Of a DNA stretch of 64,000 nucleotides, positions 1-11,771 are shown one piece after another (position 1 is the first letter of the stretch; each line of letters opens with the position of its first letter). The position numbers and the translations under genes were made by a program. The stretch covers positions 29,729,305 to 29,793,304 of the forward strand of contig JAJEKV010000004.1 in the NCBI GenBank assembly GCA_021234155.1, given 5' to 3'. The notes beneath the pieces were generated by a model, which saw nothing but the letters and a program-made list of their open reading frames with translations, was not told the DNA's origin and searched no databases. Source of the stretch: Isoetes taiwanensis. Taxonomy: Eukaryota > Streptophyta > Lycopodiopsida > Isoetales > Isoetaceae.

Positions 1-2330
1 GCTTTTAGCCTAGCGGAGAAAAGATCGTCCAACCAGCATTTCATAATCACCTGGATCCTCGCCAACTTTTCAAACCCCAAATTCCAAGGGGAATTTGAGA
101 TCACCAATATTGATATGAAGAAAGAGGAGTGACGATATGTGATTGCGTGATATGGCCATTGGCAAGCTTGATGTCATAAGGAGCACGATAGATTTGAGTT
201 ATGCCCAATTGTCACCGAAGTTCGTCTGTGATGAGATTGATAGCACTACCGCCATCAATTTGTACGTGATTAATTTGGTGATTGCCAACAGTAGTGTGAA
301 TCGTGGGTGTAGAAGTAGCTACCGCGCCTACAAGAACTGTGGGCAGTGGCAACCGTTCCTTGAGTGCATGACATATCTTTAGGATGGTAGATAGACTGAG
401 TGGAATCTTGATTTTGGCAAGCTCATCTTGTAGCTCCAAAGGAACATGAGCAAAGGTATCAGCAGGATCCAAGGATGTGGGTGTCTGAGGCATCGATGCA
501 GAGACTTCATTTAGGAGTTCTACTTCAGCAACAATGTTGGGATACTGCTGAATGTGTGAGGGGGTCTTGGACGTCGAAGGCATCCTGACGCTGTTGAGCA
601 CGTGTGGGGGCGTGAACATTAACAAGCGTGTGTTTTTCGGCAGCTTGCATTAGCTTGAGAATACTGTGACGAACTTTAGGCATAATATGAGGTATAAGCT
701 TGTCAAGATCTGGGTCAAAATGGACCGTTTTTTATTTCTCATGAGGAATAGTGTCCACCACAAAAGCAGATTGCGTGTCGTGAGGGACGATCGTCAAAGG
801 GCGCGTGCTCAGGTGCTGGCGTGAGACCACATCTACCCAATTGGATAGTTGAATGGGAGGATTGAGAGCTTCATATATTTCTTCTTGAGCCTATTGATCA
901 AGAGCTATAGATGGAGTCGCTTATTGGAGTCGCTGTTCTTGAAGGGTACAAGGTGGTTTATTCAGTACGGGCCGAGGGCCCTGTTTACCATTGGCGACCC
1001 ACAGTTGATTGGTAGTGAGACGGACTGAGGCAGTTTGATTTGTTCCCAGGAGTCGTACCTGGATCTGAGAAGTTGGGAGCACACCGTGGTGTGACCCCAT
1101 TCTTCACAATGATAGCATTGAGCTTTGGAGGGATCAAAAGGAATGCGTGAGTTTTGATTTTGTGACAGCTGAGGTTGTTGAGATTGTGGATATTGCTGTT
1201 GCGGATATTGCTGAGGCGTGGTTTGAACCTAGAAGACCATTTTTTGTCGAAAAGACGTACGATGAGCGCAGGTGCATTCTTTAGTGGCATGATTGCACAT
1301 GTTGCAACGTTTGCAGTGAGGAGGACCATTAGTCGAATTGCACTCATTGGCTAGATGGCCTTGATAATTGCATACGTGACACCAAATTTGACTGCGTTGT
1401 GGTGGAGCAGACTGATGAGGTTGGACCGTATTTTGTAGAATCATGACAGGGGCATAAAAGGAAGATCTGTGAGAGGAACACCACGGGAAGACACATTGAC
1501 AGAATGGTTGACCAACTCGATCGCTTGGTCCAACGTCTTGGGGCGCAAGTACTCAGTCATAAGACGAATAACAAGAGGAAGACCTTGCAAAAACCAAACC
1601 AAGATCTGGCGTGGGGTATTCTTTGAGCTTGCTAACGAGAATATAGAAACGATCTGCAAAATCACAGGCAGACTCCGTGGGGTTGTTGTTGGAGATCATT
1701 GAGTTGCTTAAGAAGTTGTTGATCATCATCTGTGGTACTATAATGTGAGAGAAAGGCAGTCTTCATTTCTTGCCAGTTCTGTTTCCAGTGACTTTTATTG
1801 GCCATACGCCACTGATGAGGAGCCTACGCTGCGTGATGGAAAAAATATGGAACTTGAGTTGTGGCTGAGAGTGACTATTCAGAATAGCCAGAGCTTCAAA
1901 TTCCTCCATATGTGCTTGAGCACTTTGATCAAGGGGCTTCCCCTTGGCATTCCCAAAAATCAGATATGTAAGTTTGAGATTGTGTACAGTTGATGGGACA
2001 GAAATTTGTGTGTAAAGTAGTGGAGCGTAAGAAGGAATATAACTTTGAGGCATAGTCGTGGGCTGAAAATAAGGGAGTTGCATGGGGGCCGTGAAACCAG
2101 GAGGTCCTGAGAGAGGGGCGTCAGTTGGCAATGTGCCGTGGGTGCCATCCTCATTCAGTTTAAGATCACCAATATTGTAGACTTGAATAGGAGGTTGAAA
2201 AGAGGGAGAAGACTGAAATTCTTGAACATGAGGAGGACCAAAAGAAATTTGAGTTTCAATTTCACTCTTCCTTTTTCTTGCGTTGTTTTCTTCCTTGCAA
2301 AACCCTAATTTTGACTTTTGCCTCTTCAGG
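1..2330 (-). pseudogene. Decayed Ty3/gypsy gag-protease (minus strand)
   Basis: Read on the minus strand, this is a broken Gag-Pro polyprotein. A proline-rich N-terminus is open from about 2330 to 1763 and includes a Gag-like stretch ending AHMEEFEALAILN. At 1665-1441 a capsid-like segment with FLQGLPLVIRLMTEYLRPKT resembles Ty3/gypsy Gag. Two CX2CX4HX4C zinc knuckles (CHVCNYQGHLANEC and CKRCNMCNHATKEC) lie at 1444-1229. At 625-212 comes a retropepsin-like segment, QIDGGSAINLI, with D-G-G in place of the usual D-S/T-G. Downstream (200-1) the frame shifts and has stops, but IGDLKFPLEF and YEMLVGRSFLR are still readable. Several frame changes (near 1660, 1350 and 630) make it non-functional as assembled. 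No reverse transcriptase is inside the window. Gag and zinc knuckles are seen; the gypsy assignment is from family resemblance. Confidence 0.75.
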
Positions 2331-3602
2331 TCACTTGTTGGGGATTTTGTGGAAAAATTATCAATAAAATGGAGGTTCTACCGAGATATAATCTTCCCGA
2401 ACTGTCATTCTACCCTTTTTTACCAGGTTCTAATGCCTTTACCATCTTCATTTTTTATATTGCTTTGCCATCTGCCACTCTTCTCAGCCCATTGCGCAGT
2501 CTGTCATTACCTGTTGTTGAAGCAAATAATATTGTTACATGAATTAAATATCATGGCAGTTTCTATTGTTTACTCAGCTGCATCTGATCCATGCTCTGCC
2601 ATACCTGCAGTGCTCTTCAATACCCAGTTTATCTTTGCTTCATCATTCTGTATAGCCCTTGTGTGTAACCTGGAGCTATTCGTCGCCATATATGCTGCAG
2701 AATTCGTTCTAAAAAATATAGTTGTTCTTCTAGCCGGCTCTGCAAGAAAGATCAGGGTCAAGATAAGATTCATTTATATTCTTAAGACCTTGTACTCAGA
2801 TTCACATGCTTATTTCCTGCCAATATTTGCGAAACAATCTGGCAATAGCGACATATTCTACTGCCTAATCTTTGCCACTTATGCTATGCTTTTCCATCAT
2901 CACCTGCAATCCAAAGTCTGGATTCTGAGAAGAAAAGATCCTTTGTCCCTCTTGGCAGAAAAAGCTCGAGGGGATTTTTTCCTCTATTATATTGGACCCC
3001 AAGATCTAGAGCCCAGATTTTAGTCTAGATCTAGTGTAGATGAGAAACAATTTAGGTCTAAAGTTTTGGCTCAGAGAGAGCATTTCTCTTCATTGTTTAG
3101 GTTTTGTGCCCACGTTTTGAAGCAATTTAGAGCATAGTAGATCTCAGATTCATTTATTCGTATTATCTCTTTGTTTTTTTCTTGGAGTTCTTGCCCACCT
3201 TTTTAGTTGATCCACATGAGCATTGTTTTGTGGCCTTGTAGCATTTAGTCATGGTTTGTCGCTGCAAGGTGCATGCTAAGAACCCAAAGATAACAATAAG
3301 GTAATTATACATCACTTAATAGAAGCAAAGGATGAGGACATGATAGAGCAGATCCAAACATTAGTATTGGCAAAGTGTAGTTTCATGTTCCTTTACATGT
3401 TGTCGCAGGTGGGCAAACAGAGCCGTAATTATCCACCGCATTGTAAAATTCACTGTGCAAGATGTGGTACTTAGGAGCTTTGAATAAATAATGCTGCTCA
3501 TGTAGCCAATGTTGCTTCTTCATTAAAGATGTTGACCCAAATCTACTGCTACTGCTACTACTACTGTTACTGTTACCCATGTAGTGGTCCTACACAAAAC
3601 TA
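2331..3602. other. Unassigned stretch upstream of the gypsy remnant
   Basis: This stretch lies upstream of the Gag frame, where the 5' LTR and leader of that element would be expected. I found no clear TG...CA borders and no TGGTATCAGAGC-like primer site on the minus strand. A 246-codon plus-strand frame at 2283-3023 is rich in hydrophobic and Cys residues, has no recognisable motif and overlaps the Gag start region, so I do not call it a gene. A short trinucleotide run (tac/tgc-rich) lies at 3541-3572. Confidence 0.4.
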
Positions 3603-4675
3603 ATGGTGTCTTGGACTTGTATGGTGATGTTTGTAACATGCGTGCCAGATGCGGAGATACACTTAAGAAAGGCGCCACAACGACGGGTTATGACTATGCT
3701 CATTCAACAACTAGGTGATGGCTTCATCAAGTACTCCTACCAACAATTAGAAGACAAGAAGCCAAAGTTATCTTCGACACGAGGGACCTCAACGCCCAAG
3801 ATAGAAGCACTCAACACCTTAATGACAAGGATAGTAATCAAAGCACCTTCGGCAAAAAGAGAGCTCAAGACAATAGCCAGCCTATTCAAGGACAAGAGTA
3901 GATCTAGGGCAGAAAGTTCTTCAACTTAAGGGTCAAGCTACGCAGATATAAGAGTACATCATCCTCGACAACAAACCAATCACGGAGGAGAGTCATGAGG
4001 CTTTACTTGCCAGGAAGATGCACATGTATTGAGGGACAAAGGCCACAAACAGGAGGCTGAAAAAGTGCTAGCAATCAACACGAGGTTCAAAACTGTGGAG
4101 CGTGATCAAGTGCAACTAGAAGGTACCACAAGACTAGAAGGCAGCATAGCACCGTAGAACGGGATAGTGTCTAAGCCATCAAATCGAGGAGATCAAACAG
4201 GTAAGATGAGAAGCTCGATGGAGAAGTGGCTAGGAGAACCGAGCCAAAGAATCGACAACTCGCATGCAACTTCGCGAACCCAAGGATCGACGATTCGAAA
4301 GGCAACCGATGAAGAGAACAACTCCTTACGAGTCTAGCCAAAGGAATTGCGGACAACTTCAAGAGGCACCTCCAAAGATCTTCAGACGTTGTGAAGGGGA
4401 AGCAATTATTGCCCAAGAACAAGATTAAGAAGCAGACCAGAATGCCGAAGCATCAACGACCGTCACATCCTTAGTTAGCATGTGAAGCAGAAGCAAGTTG
4501 TGCTGCAACCGACAGACATTGGAGAGCTCAAACATATCAAAGAGTCTACCAATCGAGCACGAGCTGACGTACAAATAAGAGGATATAGATCTTCAACACC
4601 AGCGCACTAGGAGGAACATCGACAACAATGCCATGGAGTATGTGTGCACCTTGAGGGGAGACACCAAGGGGGCCT
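3603..4675 (+). other. Possible retroelement internal region without recognisable domains
   Basis: A 108-codon frame (3603-3929) is followed by about 700 bp of A/G-rich, charged, coding-like sequence with many stops. It ends in a purine tract near 4653-4674 (gaggggagacaccaaggggg) that looks like a polypurine tract just before LTR-like DNA. This would suit a LARD-type or very decayed gag region. I recognise no protein domain, so this is inference from layout only. Confidence 0.3.
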
Positions 4676-5289
4676 AATAGCTATAGTAGTATTTGTAATC
4701 ATAATAGTGTAAGCTATATGCCTTGCATGCATTCATATAGTCGAGTAGGATAGGCTTATGGATGATAACATCCATAATGGGATTGGAAGGCATTCTATAT
4801 TTTTTTCTCATGAAGGGATTGCTCCAAGTTGAGCTAAGCGTCAATGATTGGGAAGGAAATGCATAGGAGTAACTAAAATTATACACGATTGTTAACAGAC
4901 ATCCAACATATTGAAACCACTTGGTGAGATTGATCACCTCACTAAGAAGGAATCATTACTAAGATAATTGTTGACCATGTATAAAGCTAGGACCTCCAAG
5001 GAATAATCCAATCCAATGAAAAGAAGTAATCTAACAAGTCCAGCCAACTTGTTATGATGATATCAATTCAATTGATAGGAATATTCCAAGAGAGTAAATA
5101 ACTAAGAAAGGGGGATCTCTAGAATATAAAATGGAATAATACATGAAAGGTATATCTAAAAATAAGAAGTGCATTAATCACAGTCTTTTGAGACAAAAGG
5201 AATTGTCATGATGATAAAACCTTGCAATTTAGAATTGTTCTAAATAATTCAGTAACTCATCGCTTAGGGATAGATATGTCATGATGGCT

Positions 5290-5785
5290 GCATCCATCAT
5301 AAACGGTTAAATATGTTAGCTAAGGCTAGTAAATTAATGTGTTAGATAAGAAGCATATAACCTCTTAAGGTAAATAGAATAGATGAGATGTTATGACAAC
5401 ATCAATTGAGGGGATAGGATATATTGAGGTGTAGGACCATTTTCTTATGAAGAGAATGGGGGCTCAATCTTAGGTCTGAACCAACCTATATCTTAGGGGT
5501 TGAATCGCCATCAAATTAGTCGACCCTTAGAATAGAGTTCCTTCCGCAAGTAGCCAAATCACATGGAACGTAAGATGGATAGATGCTTAATGTCTACGTG
5601 TCCTTCAGCATGCAAGACTGACGCGATAGCCAATTGCACTAAAGCAGGGGAGCGAATTAATGGAAGCAATACAACGGCCAAGTCGTCTCCGAATTAGTCG
5701 ACACCGACTCAATGGGGAGATGTATTCTAGCCTTAGCGGGTGCGACAACTAAGGTGGGGAGAGGCTTTGCATCTAAGTGAAAATC
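5290..5785 (+). repeat. LTR-like segment, inverted copy at the right end of the window
   Basis: This segment is similar to the reverse complement of 63535-64000 over its whole length. Shared blocks include the motifs around 5455 (gaatgggggctcaatcttag), 5690 (gtcgacaccgactcaatggg) and 5735 (ggtgcgacaactaaggt). The similarity stops near 5785 and 63535; the other border is beyond the window. A TATA-like tttatataagatc lies just downstream at 5810-5822. It may be part of an LTR, with a body running from about 4676 to 5985, but no TG...CA borders or duplication were found. Confidence 0.6.
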
Positions 5786-8163
5786 GAAGGAAAAATCTAC
5801 GAGAATTTATATAAGATCTTGGAGAATGTAGAGGCACTTTGGAGGGATCCGAGAGAATCCAATGGAAATTTGCACCATAAGAATATGCTAAAGTTGGAAG
5901 CACCGTAGGAATGATTGAACAAATTGTATAAATATATTGTAGGCATATATACGCCGCCAAAGATTATATAGACAACAAATCATAATCTACTTACTTAAAA
6001 AGTTTTTGGGGTTTTTGGCTGATGCCGGTGTGCCCTTTCCGGCCGCCAAAACTCACGCTTTTTCCGGCAAAAACGCGTTTTCCGGCTATTTTCTCTTCTT
6101 TCGGTTTTCGCAAAGCAACTTTCTCTCTCCGGGTGTGGGCGGTGCGGGTGGGTTAACGCAAAGACGGCGGCCGAGTTCGCCAAAGCTTGGATTTTGCAAG
6201 GCCACCGGTTCCCTCTTTCTTTGGGTGGGTTGTTGTCTATGGCGTTCTGATGGGCATGGCATTTCCAACCCTGTGCATTGTGCATGGGAGGCGATGGAGA
6301 AACTTCTCATTCGGCTTTTTTTTTTTCTTTCTTAATCGATTATTTTTCCCTCCACTTTGTAGGCGGGGGGTGGGTTTTCTTATTCACCAAAGAGAGGATA
6401 TGGCGAGAGGATTCTCCTCCGCCTTTTCGTCATTTTTTGGTGGAGTCTAAATCTTAGAGCAAATGGCGGGGAACAAGTCTTTTGAGCTATTATCCATCGC
6501 CGGACATTTTTTTTTTTCGGGTGCCATAGCCTGGAGCGGATGGAGCTCATATTTTGGAGCCGGGCGCTTGAGCTTGGAGCTGGAGCTTGGAGTAGTTAGA
6601 AGTCAAGGTATCAAAGAGCTTGGAGCCGAGATTTGAGGATAGAGCATGAGGCTGGAGCCGTTAGAGTCATGAAGCAACAAGGTAAATCCATGAATCCTAG
6701 AACGGTTTTTGCTCGAGATTTTTAACATACTTTAACAGTTAGTGGTCTCGATTATCCGCAAGAAAGAGAGCCTCGAGCTTGGAGACATTAGTAACTCGGA
6801 AAAGAGCTTAGGGAACTAATATTGGAGCATATAGGGCAGCTAACGGCAAAGGGGACAATTTAACATGGCGAGAACTAACAGAAACCGCAGCAGCAAGCCC
6901 ATTTTTCAAACCGAAACCGCATCAGGCGGGCAAGTGTATTCTCAAACGTAGTTGCATGGAGACTTCGTTGCGTAAAATATCGGAAGAAGAAAAAATCGAG
7001 ATACAAGCCTTTCCTGTTATCTCCACAAAGAAATTAGTTGGTTGCCTTCCGTTTCCCCCTTTAATCCGGAAAGGTTTTCCTCTACTTCCCTGTAATTTTA
7101 GCTTCTAGAAACCTTCATATCGTGCTCTGTGCCTCCGGCTTGAAGTGAAGACCTATGAATTATTCCCAAGGCAATGCTTCTATGCTTATGTATTGGATGT
7201 TTTTGGTGCAGGCTTCTTGCGGGGAAAGCTTTCGGCACTGGGTTGCATCGGGTAAATTTGATTCTCAGAACCTTTTATAAATACTTGCTTTGGTCTTTAG
7301 ATCTAAATTTAAATCGCAGAGGGCACAATGGTGGAGCCATGGAGCTTGGAGCAATTAATTTTCTCCTATTTGGCCAGCGGTCTGTGCCTCTGTAAGAATC
7401 TTTGCTTCATGCTTTCCCATTTTATTTTGATTGCTTTGCGTTGATGCTCATGATTAATTTCATTGGCGAGGACTTAGAGACTCTATTATAACATTATAAC
7501 ACTTTTTTAACGTGATTTCGAGGGGGCACCTCCTCAAATCTGCTTGCGAAATACTACCCAAGGATGAGAGTGTCACCACATATTTGTGTTAGCCCTAGCA
7601 ACCGTTTATTTAAGGATCTACAAACATCATTATTTACTACGCTACTCTCAAACCAGAGCTACCTCTACCATTGTGTTTGCTAAGCTTACGAGGTTAAATA
7701 TAGGGGCAAGCACGAATCTCTCCCTTTGAGTAAGATTTTATTTTTGTTTTCCTTTCCGAATTGGTAGCTTTTCTCATGAGGTATGCTTGATTAGAAACAA
7801 AAGCCCAATAGTGAGAGCATTCAACAGAGACTTTTGCGATGGTGAAGGAGTGGACCTCACCTTACGATAATGTTGCCTAGATGAGAAAGTTTCAAAAACT
7901 TGGATCTCAAGATTTAAGAGGATCAATCTGCCGCCATAGAAAAGGAACTGGCATTCTTGATTCTTCTTCTTTCAGCTCCGGTGCCATTGCTAAATCATTG
8001 TGTCTTTTCATGTATGTGCGGGTGTAATACAATGATTTAAGGAAGTCGGAGATGACATTTTCGTGGCATTTTGGATGTGAAGCTACACAAGGATACGACA
8101 TGGACATTTCGAGCTATATATGGTTTGTTCTAATCCTCAAGGGTTTAAGAGCATTCCTATATG

Positions 8164-8826
8164 CTTGAAGCGTTTTGATGTATTTTAAGTTGCACATCCA
8201 AGTTTCGAACTTAGTAATATTAGATGGATTTAGGGTTCTTTATTTGAATTCGACTTGCATTTCAAGGATGTTTTCCATTTTATTACTTAGACAATTTGTA
8301 TGATAAATTACATGTCTTTTAGAGGTGCTTTTGTGTTAAAGTAAAGAAGCATGAATTGAAAGTTGAACCTCCTTTGTCCGACCCTTTTAAACGCAAGTGT
8401 GTCTGTGTGATTGATTTTTTTTTTGTTTTTACCCTAGATACCCATATGATTCTGTGTTTTTAGAGGTGCTTTTATTGGTGTTAAAACATTAAGCATGAAA
8501 GTAAAAATAAACCTCCTTCCTTTGACCCCTTTGAATGTGCAGGTTTGCGATTGAAAAGAGCATGCTATCTCGCTTAAAGATGACCTTTATAGATCAACAA
8601 GGTTGTTCAATTGAAAGGTTCTATCCTACATGCTTGAAGCATTTTGATGTATTTTAAGTTGCACATCCGAAGTTTTTGAACTTAGTAATATTAGATGGAT
8701 TTAGGGTTCTTTATTTGAATTCGACTTGCATTTTGTGGGGATGTTTTCCATTTTACTACTTAGACAAATTGTATGATAAATTACATGTCTTTTAGAGGTG
8801 CTTTGTGTTAAAGCAAGAAGCATGAA
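8164..8826 (+). repeat. Internal direct repeat of the Helitron unit (two ~190-bp arms)
   Basis: The segment 8164-8354, starting cttgaagcgttttgatg and ending aagcatgaa, recurs at 8633-8826 with only small differences. A shorter third piece (ttagaggtgc...aagcatgaaagta) lies between them near 8460-8510. The same arrangement is present in copy 2 (13969-14157 and 14430-14622) and copy 3 (19746-19940 and 20215-20408), so the duplication is older than the tandem amplification. Confidence 0.85.
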
Positions 8827-10493
8827 TCCAACTGAGTGGGAAAATCTTCCCCGATATGCAAAAGTGTAAATCTTGGGCTTCCTGTCTTTAGAATAGCCAA
8901 TGTCCGCCTTCAGAAGCATTGGTTTATGCTTTCTCTCATAGCTTATCTTCTATGGTTATGTATGGGCATTCTTTTGTGCGGGCTTTCTCCGGGAAGAGCT
9001 TTGGGCCAAATTGGTTGTGTCGGGGTAATTGCGTTGAGCTCAAGGTTTCTTCATGGATGAGTCTGCCAAATTCTAATGCTCTTCATGGACGATATACCGA
9101 GGTCGGGCTGCATCAAGTAGCATTTTCTCTCTTTAGTTTTTGTCTTATACTCCGAAACGCCAAGTCTAAAGCTTCTTTTATTGAGTTATGTATTAAGCGT
9201 GCAAAGGTCGCAAGTTTCGTATTGATTTTCCTTCTTTATATGCATTCTCGTGCAGGGTGATTTTTGATGGGGTTAATCCATGCCCTATCGCGGCTCCTCT
9301 TTGAAATGGTCTCTTGTATCATTTTTGAACCCTTGCTCTATCTTCCCACCTACCAGCTTGCGGTTTGTGCATTATGTCCTTTGAGTCGATCGGTGAGCTT
9401 TTGCTATCTACTTATTAAAATTCATGGTCTGTTCTGAAGATCCTATTTCTCTTTTTCTTTCATTCCCTTGATATCTTATAGTAGGTGCCCCATAGGATGT
9501 CACTGGTGATAGCATGTTTTTTTTCTCTCTTTTATGTCATATTATTGCTAACATCGGTTCAAGTACTATGTCAAAGTATTGCCCTCTTCAAATTGAATGT
9601 GCATATATATGTACATAAAATATGTTTATGGATGGATCCGGTAGGTCTAAAAACTGGAAATGGCCTAGCATGTATCTAGAATCTGTTATTAAAACTGTGA
9701 AAGCTTTCATATGTAGGATTTTTGTTCACGAGTAATATTGCATCAGATTAATTGGGCTTTGAATTTTGACTGCAGGTTGTCACATGCTTCTTTTGTATTG
9801 CATCATAACCGATCCGCCGAGTTGCATGCATAAATGTTTCCGCGTAAGGGAAGTTTTGCAAGCTACTTATTTAGGTCTACATTCACTTGATTCTGTCTTG
9901 CAAAGAGCAAATTAGGTGGAAAAGGAAGACATTAGTCTAACCGCCCATAGCGAGTAGTCTATTCTCTTGATTGCCCAAAGAATTGCGAATCCTGTCTTAC
10001 ATCATGCACAAGGTTAGTCATTGATTTGCAGATCCCATCAAATAATTGATAGTCATTCATTTGCTTTCGGATTACAATGTCATTGGAATATGATTACTAT
10101 GGGGATATGGGTTCATTATATGCAGCATCATGTTTGGTGCATATAAGGTATTTCCACCAAACATGTTACATGTGTTATATGATAAATGTCCATCCCGTAA
10201 GAAATAAAACCACCACCATCAAGAAGATGAGAATCCAAGAACAATGTCTTATGTTGGGCTCATGGCATAGAAGTTTGACTAATTACGTTGCAAAAGTATA
10301 ATGACTTTGTAAAACATTGAGTAGGAAAATGTAGCCCTTACCCCCAAAAAGGATAAACCTAAATTGTCAAGGTCTGCAAGATGAACATCCTAGAAAAAAT
10401 GTTATTTAAGGCGGAGGAGTGCATCTATTAGATGCCGGACAACAAGTTTATCAAATTTGCACGCCCTTAAAACACACAACCTCTACTTATCTT

Positions 10494-11040
10494 GCGGCAA
10501 TGCCGCCATTATAGAACATCATAAAATGCGCAACAAAGCAGGACATCATATCTGCAAGTAATTATAGATTTGGTATAGCCTCACAGAACTATATATCAAA
10601 ATGTACACACTACTTTCCAATGACATTATGAGTGCGTCCTCAAAATATAACTCCCTCATACTTTGATATTGATTTTCACCTATGCCATGCCATTTAACTT
10701 TTTGTTTACTTTAGAGATGATTTATCCTATTTCATGTAGAGCCTTGAGAATTGGATTGAATTGGTTTTTAACGTGCTCAGAGACCAATTGATCTATAGGA
10801 CAAAAATACAATATGTAGCAATAAATGCCAAATAGTAGGTGCACATAGCCGTACAAACTTTACTACTAGGAACATTTGCTAAGACTCCCACACAGATAAT
10901 AAGTGAAATGTACATATACAAGTAATACCAAAGAAGCAATGGTATTGTCATATTTACAAATGTCTCGCATTGCTATGATGCTATCATAACACGATACACA
11001 ATTTTATCAAGCGCGGCAACGCCTGATGCACGTTTACTTC
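10494..11040 (+). other. Two internal Helitron-3'-end-like hairpins in copy 1
   Basis: A GCGGCA-ATGCCGC hairpin lies at 10494-10506. A block GCGCGGCAACGCCTGATGCACGTTTACTT lies at about 11011-11038 and closely resembles the true terminus (hairpin plus cacacgtttactag), but with a broken hairpin and no CTAG. Both recur in copies 2 and 3. They look like older 3' ends bypassed when the element gained downstream sequence. Confidence 0.6.
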
Positions 11041-11771
11041 GTCATCCATGTCGATGGCATTTTTGTAGCAAAAGAACTCACATGCGTTGGAATATGTAAT
11101 GGAGTGCATATTGGATCTACAAATCGTTTCGTCTTGCAGCAATATCTGATTCCATATACGAGCCTACCTTCGGGATGGGTTGTCTCACGTGCTTGATAGT
11201 CGTGAGACATCATGAGCAGTTCAAATCAATGACTCACACATGCATTTCAGTTTTACCTCGGCTAAGATGTTATCTGTAGGAGAAGTGAGGATATTACGAG
11301 AGCATAAAAAAAAGTACAACATTAGGCCCTTGGTGATGTGCATCATGTGGAGATGTATATTTAGAGTCCCATCATGAATTAAAGTACGTCAATGATTTGT
11401 ATTTTGCATTTCTGTACCTATTTTTTGATGATGTACTTAACTACTTCTAAGGGTGGCATTGGGTGACATTTTGAGCATAAGTTTTGGATCTGTCTTTCCA
11501 CGTTTTCGTGTGTAGAGGTAAATCAAGTGCCCCCCATATTCTCTAAAAAGCATTGCTTTCTCTACTGGAATCTATAAATGCAAAGTTAATACATTGATGA
11601 TACTGTCATTACATAATCTCAATAACAAAAATAATTACAAAAGCAAATAATGTCTATTCCTGCGAATATCAAGATGTGCTATTGACGGAAGTTGCACATA
11701 TGAACCTTAACGCCCAAGTAAACACACATGCCAAAACATTAGCCCGGCAACGCCGGGCACACGTTTACTAG

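Larger units (their letters stand above)
5986..11771 (+). mobile_element. Non-autonomous Helitron, tandem copy 1
   Basis: The element begins TCTACTTACTTAAAAAG after host A (cataa|TC). It ends with hairpin GCCCGGC-AAC-GCCGGGC (11742-11758), nine bases, then CTAG (11768-11771). These are the hallmarks of a plant Helitron: 5' TC, a 3' hairpin close to CTAG, and insertion between A and T. Its length is 5786 bp. No Rep/helicase frame is present, so it is non-autonomous. The first 1.5 kb is GC-richer, with short open frames (such as 6006-6335) and exon-like pieces bordered by splice-like AG and GT (around 7209-7252 and 8985-9025), perhaps captured gene pieces, but I could not name a source gene. 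The next copy follows with no bases between. Confidence 0.88.

Noticed and set aside
1-2330. Integrated plant pararetrovirus
   Set aside because: Two tandem zinc knuckles, the capsid-like FLQGLP...RPKTLDQAIE block and no movement-protein motif point to a Ty3/gypsy element.
2283-3023. 246-codon frame as a membrane protein gene
   Set aside because: No recognisable motif, overlaps the region upstream of the decayed Gag on the other strand, and the composition is that of AT-rich noncoding DNA.
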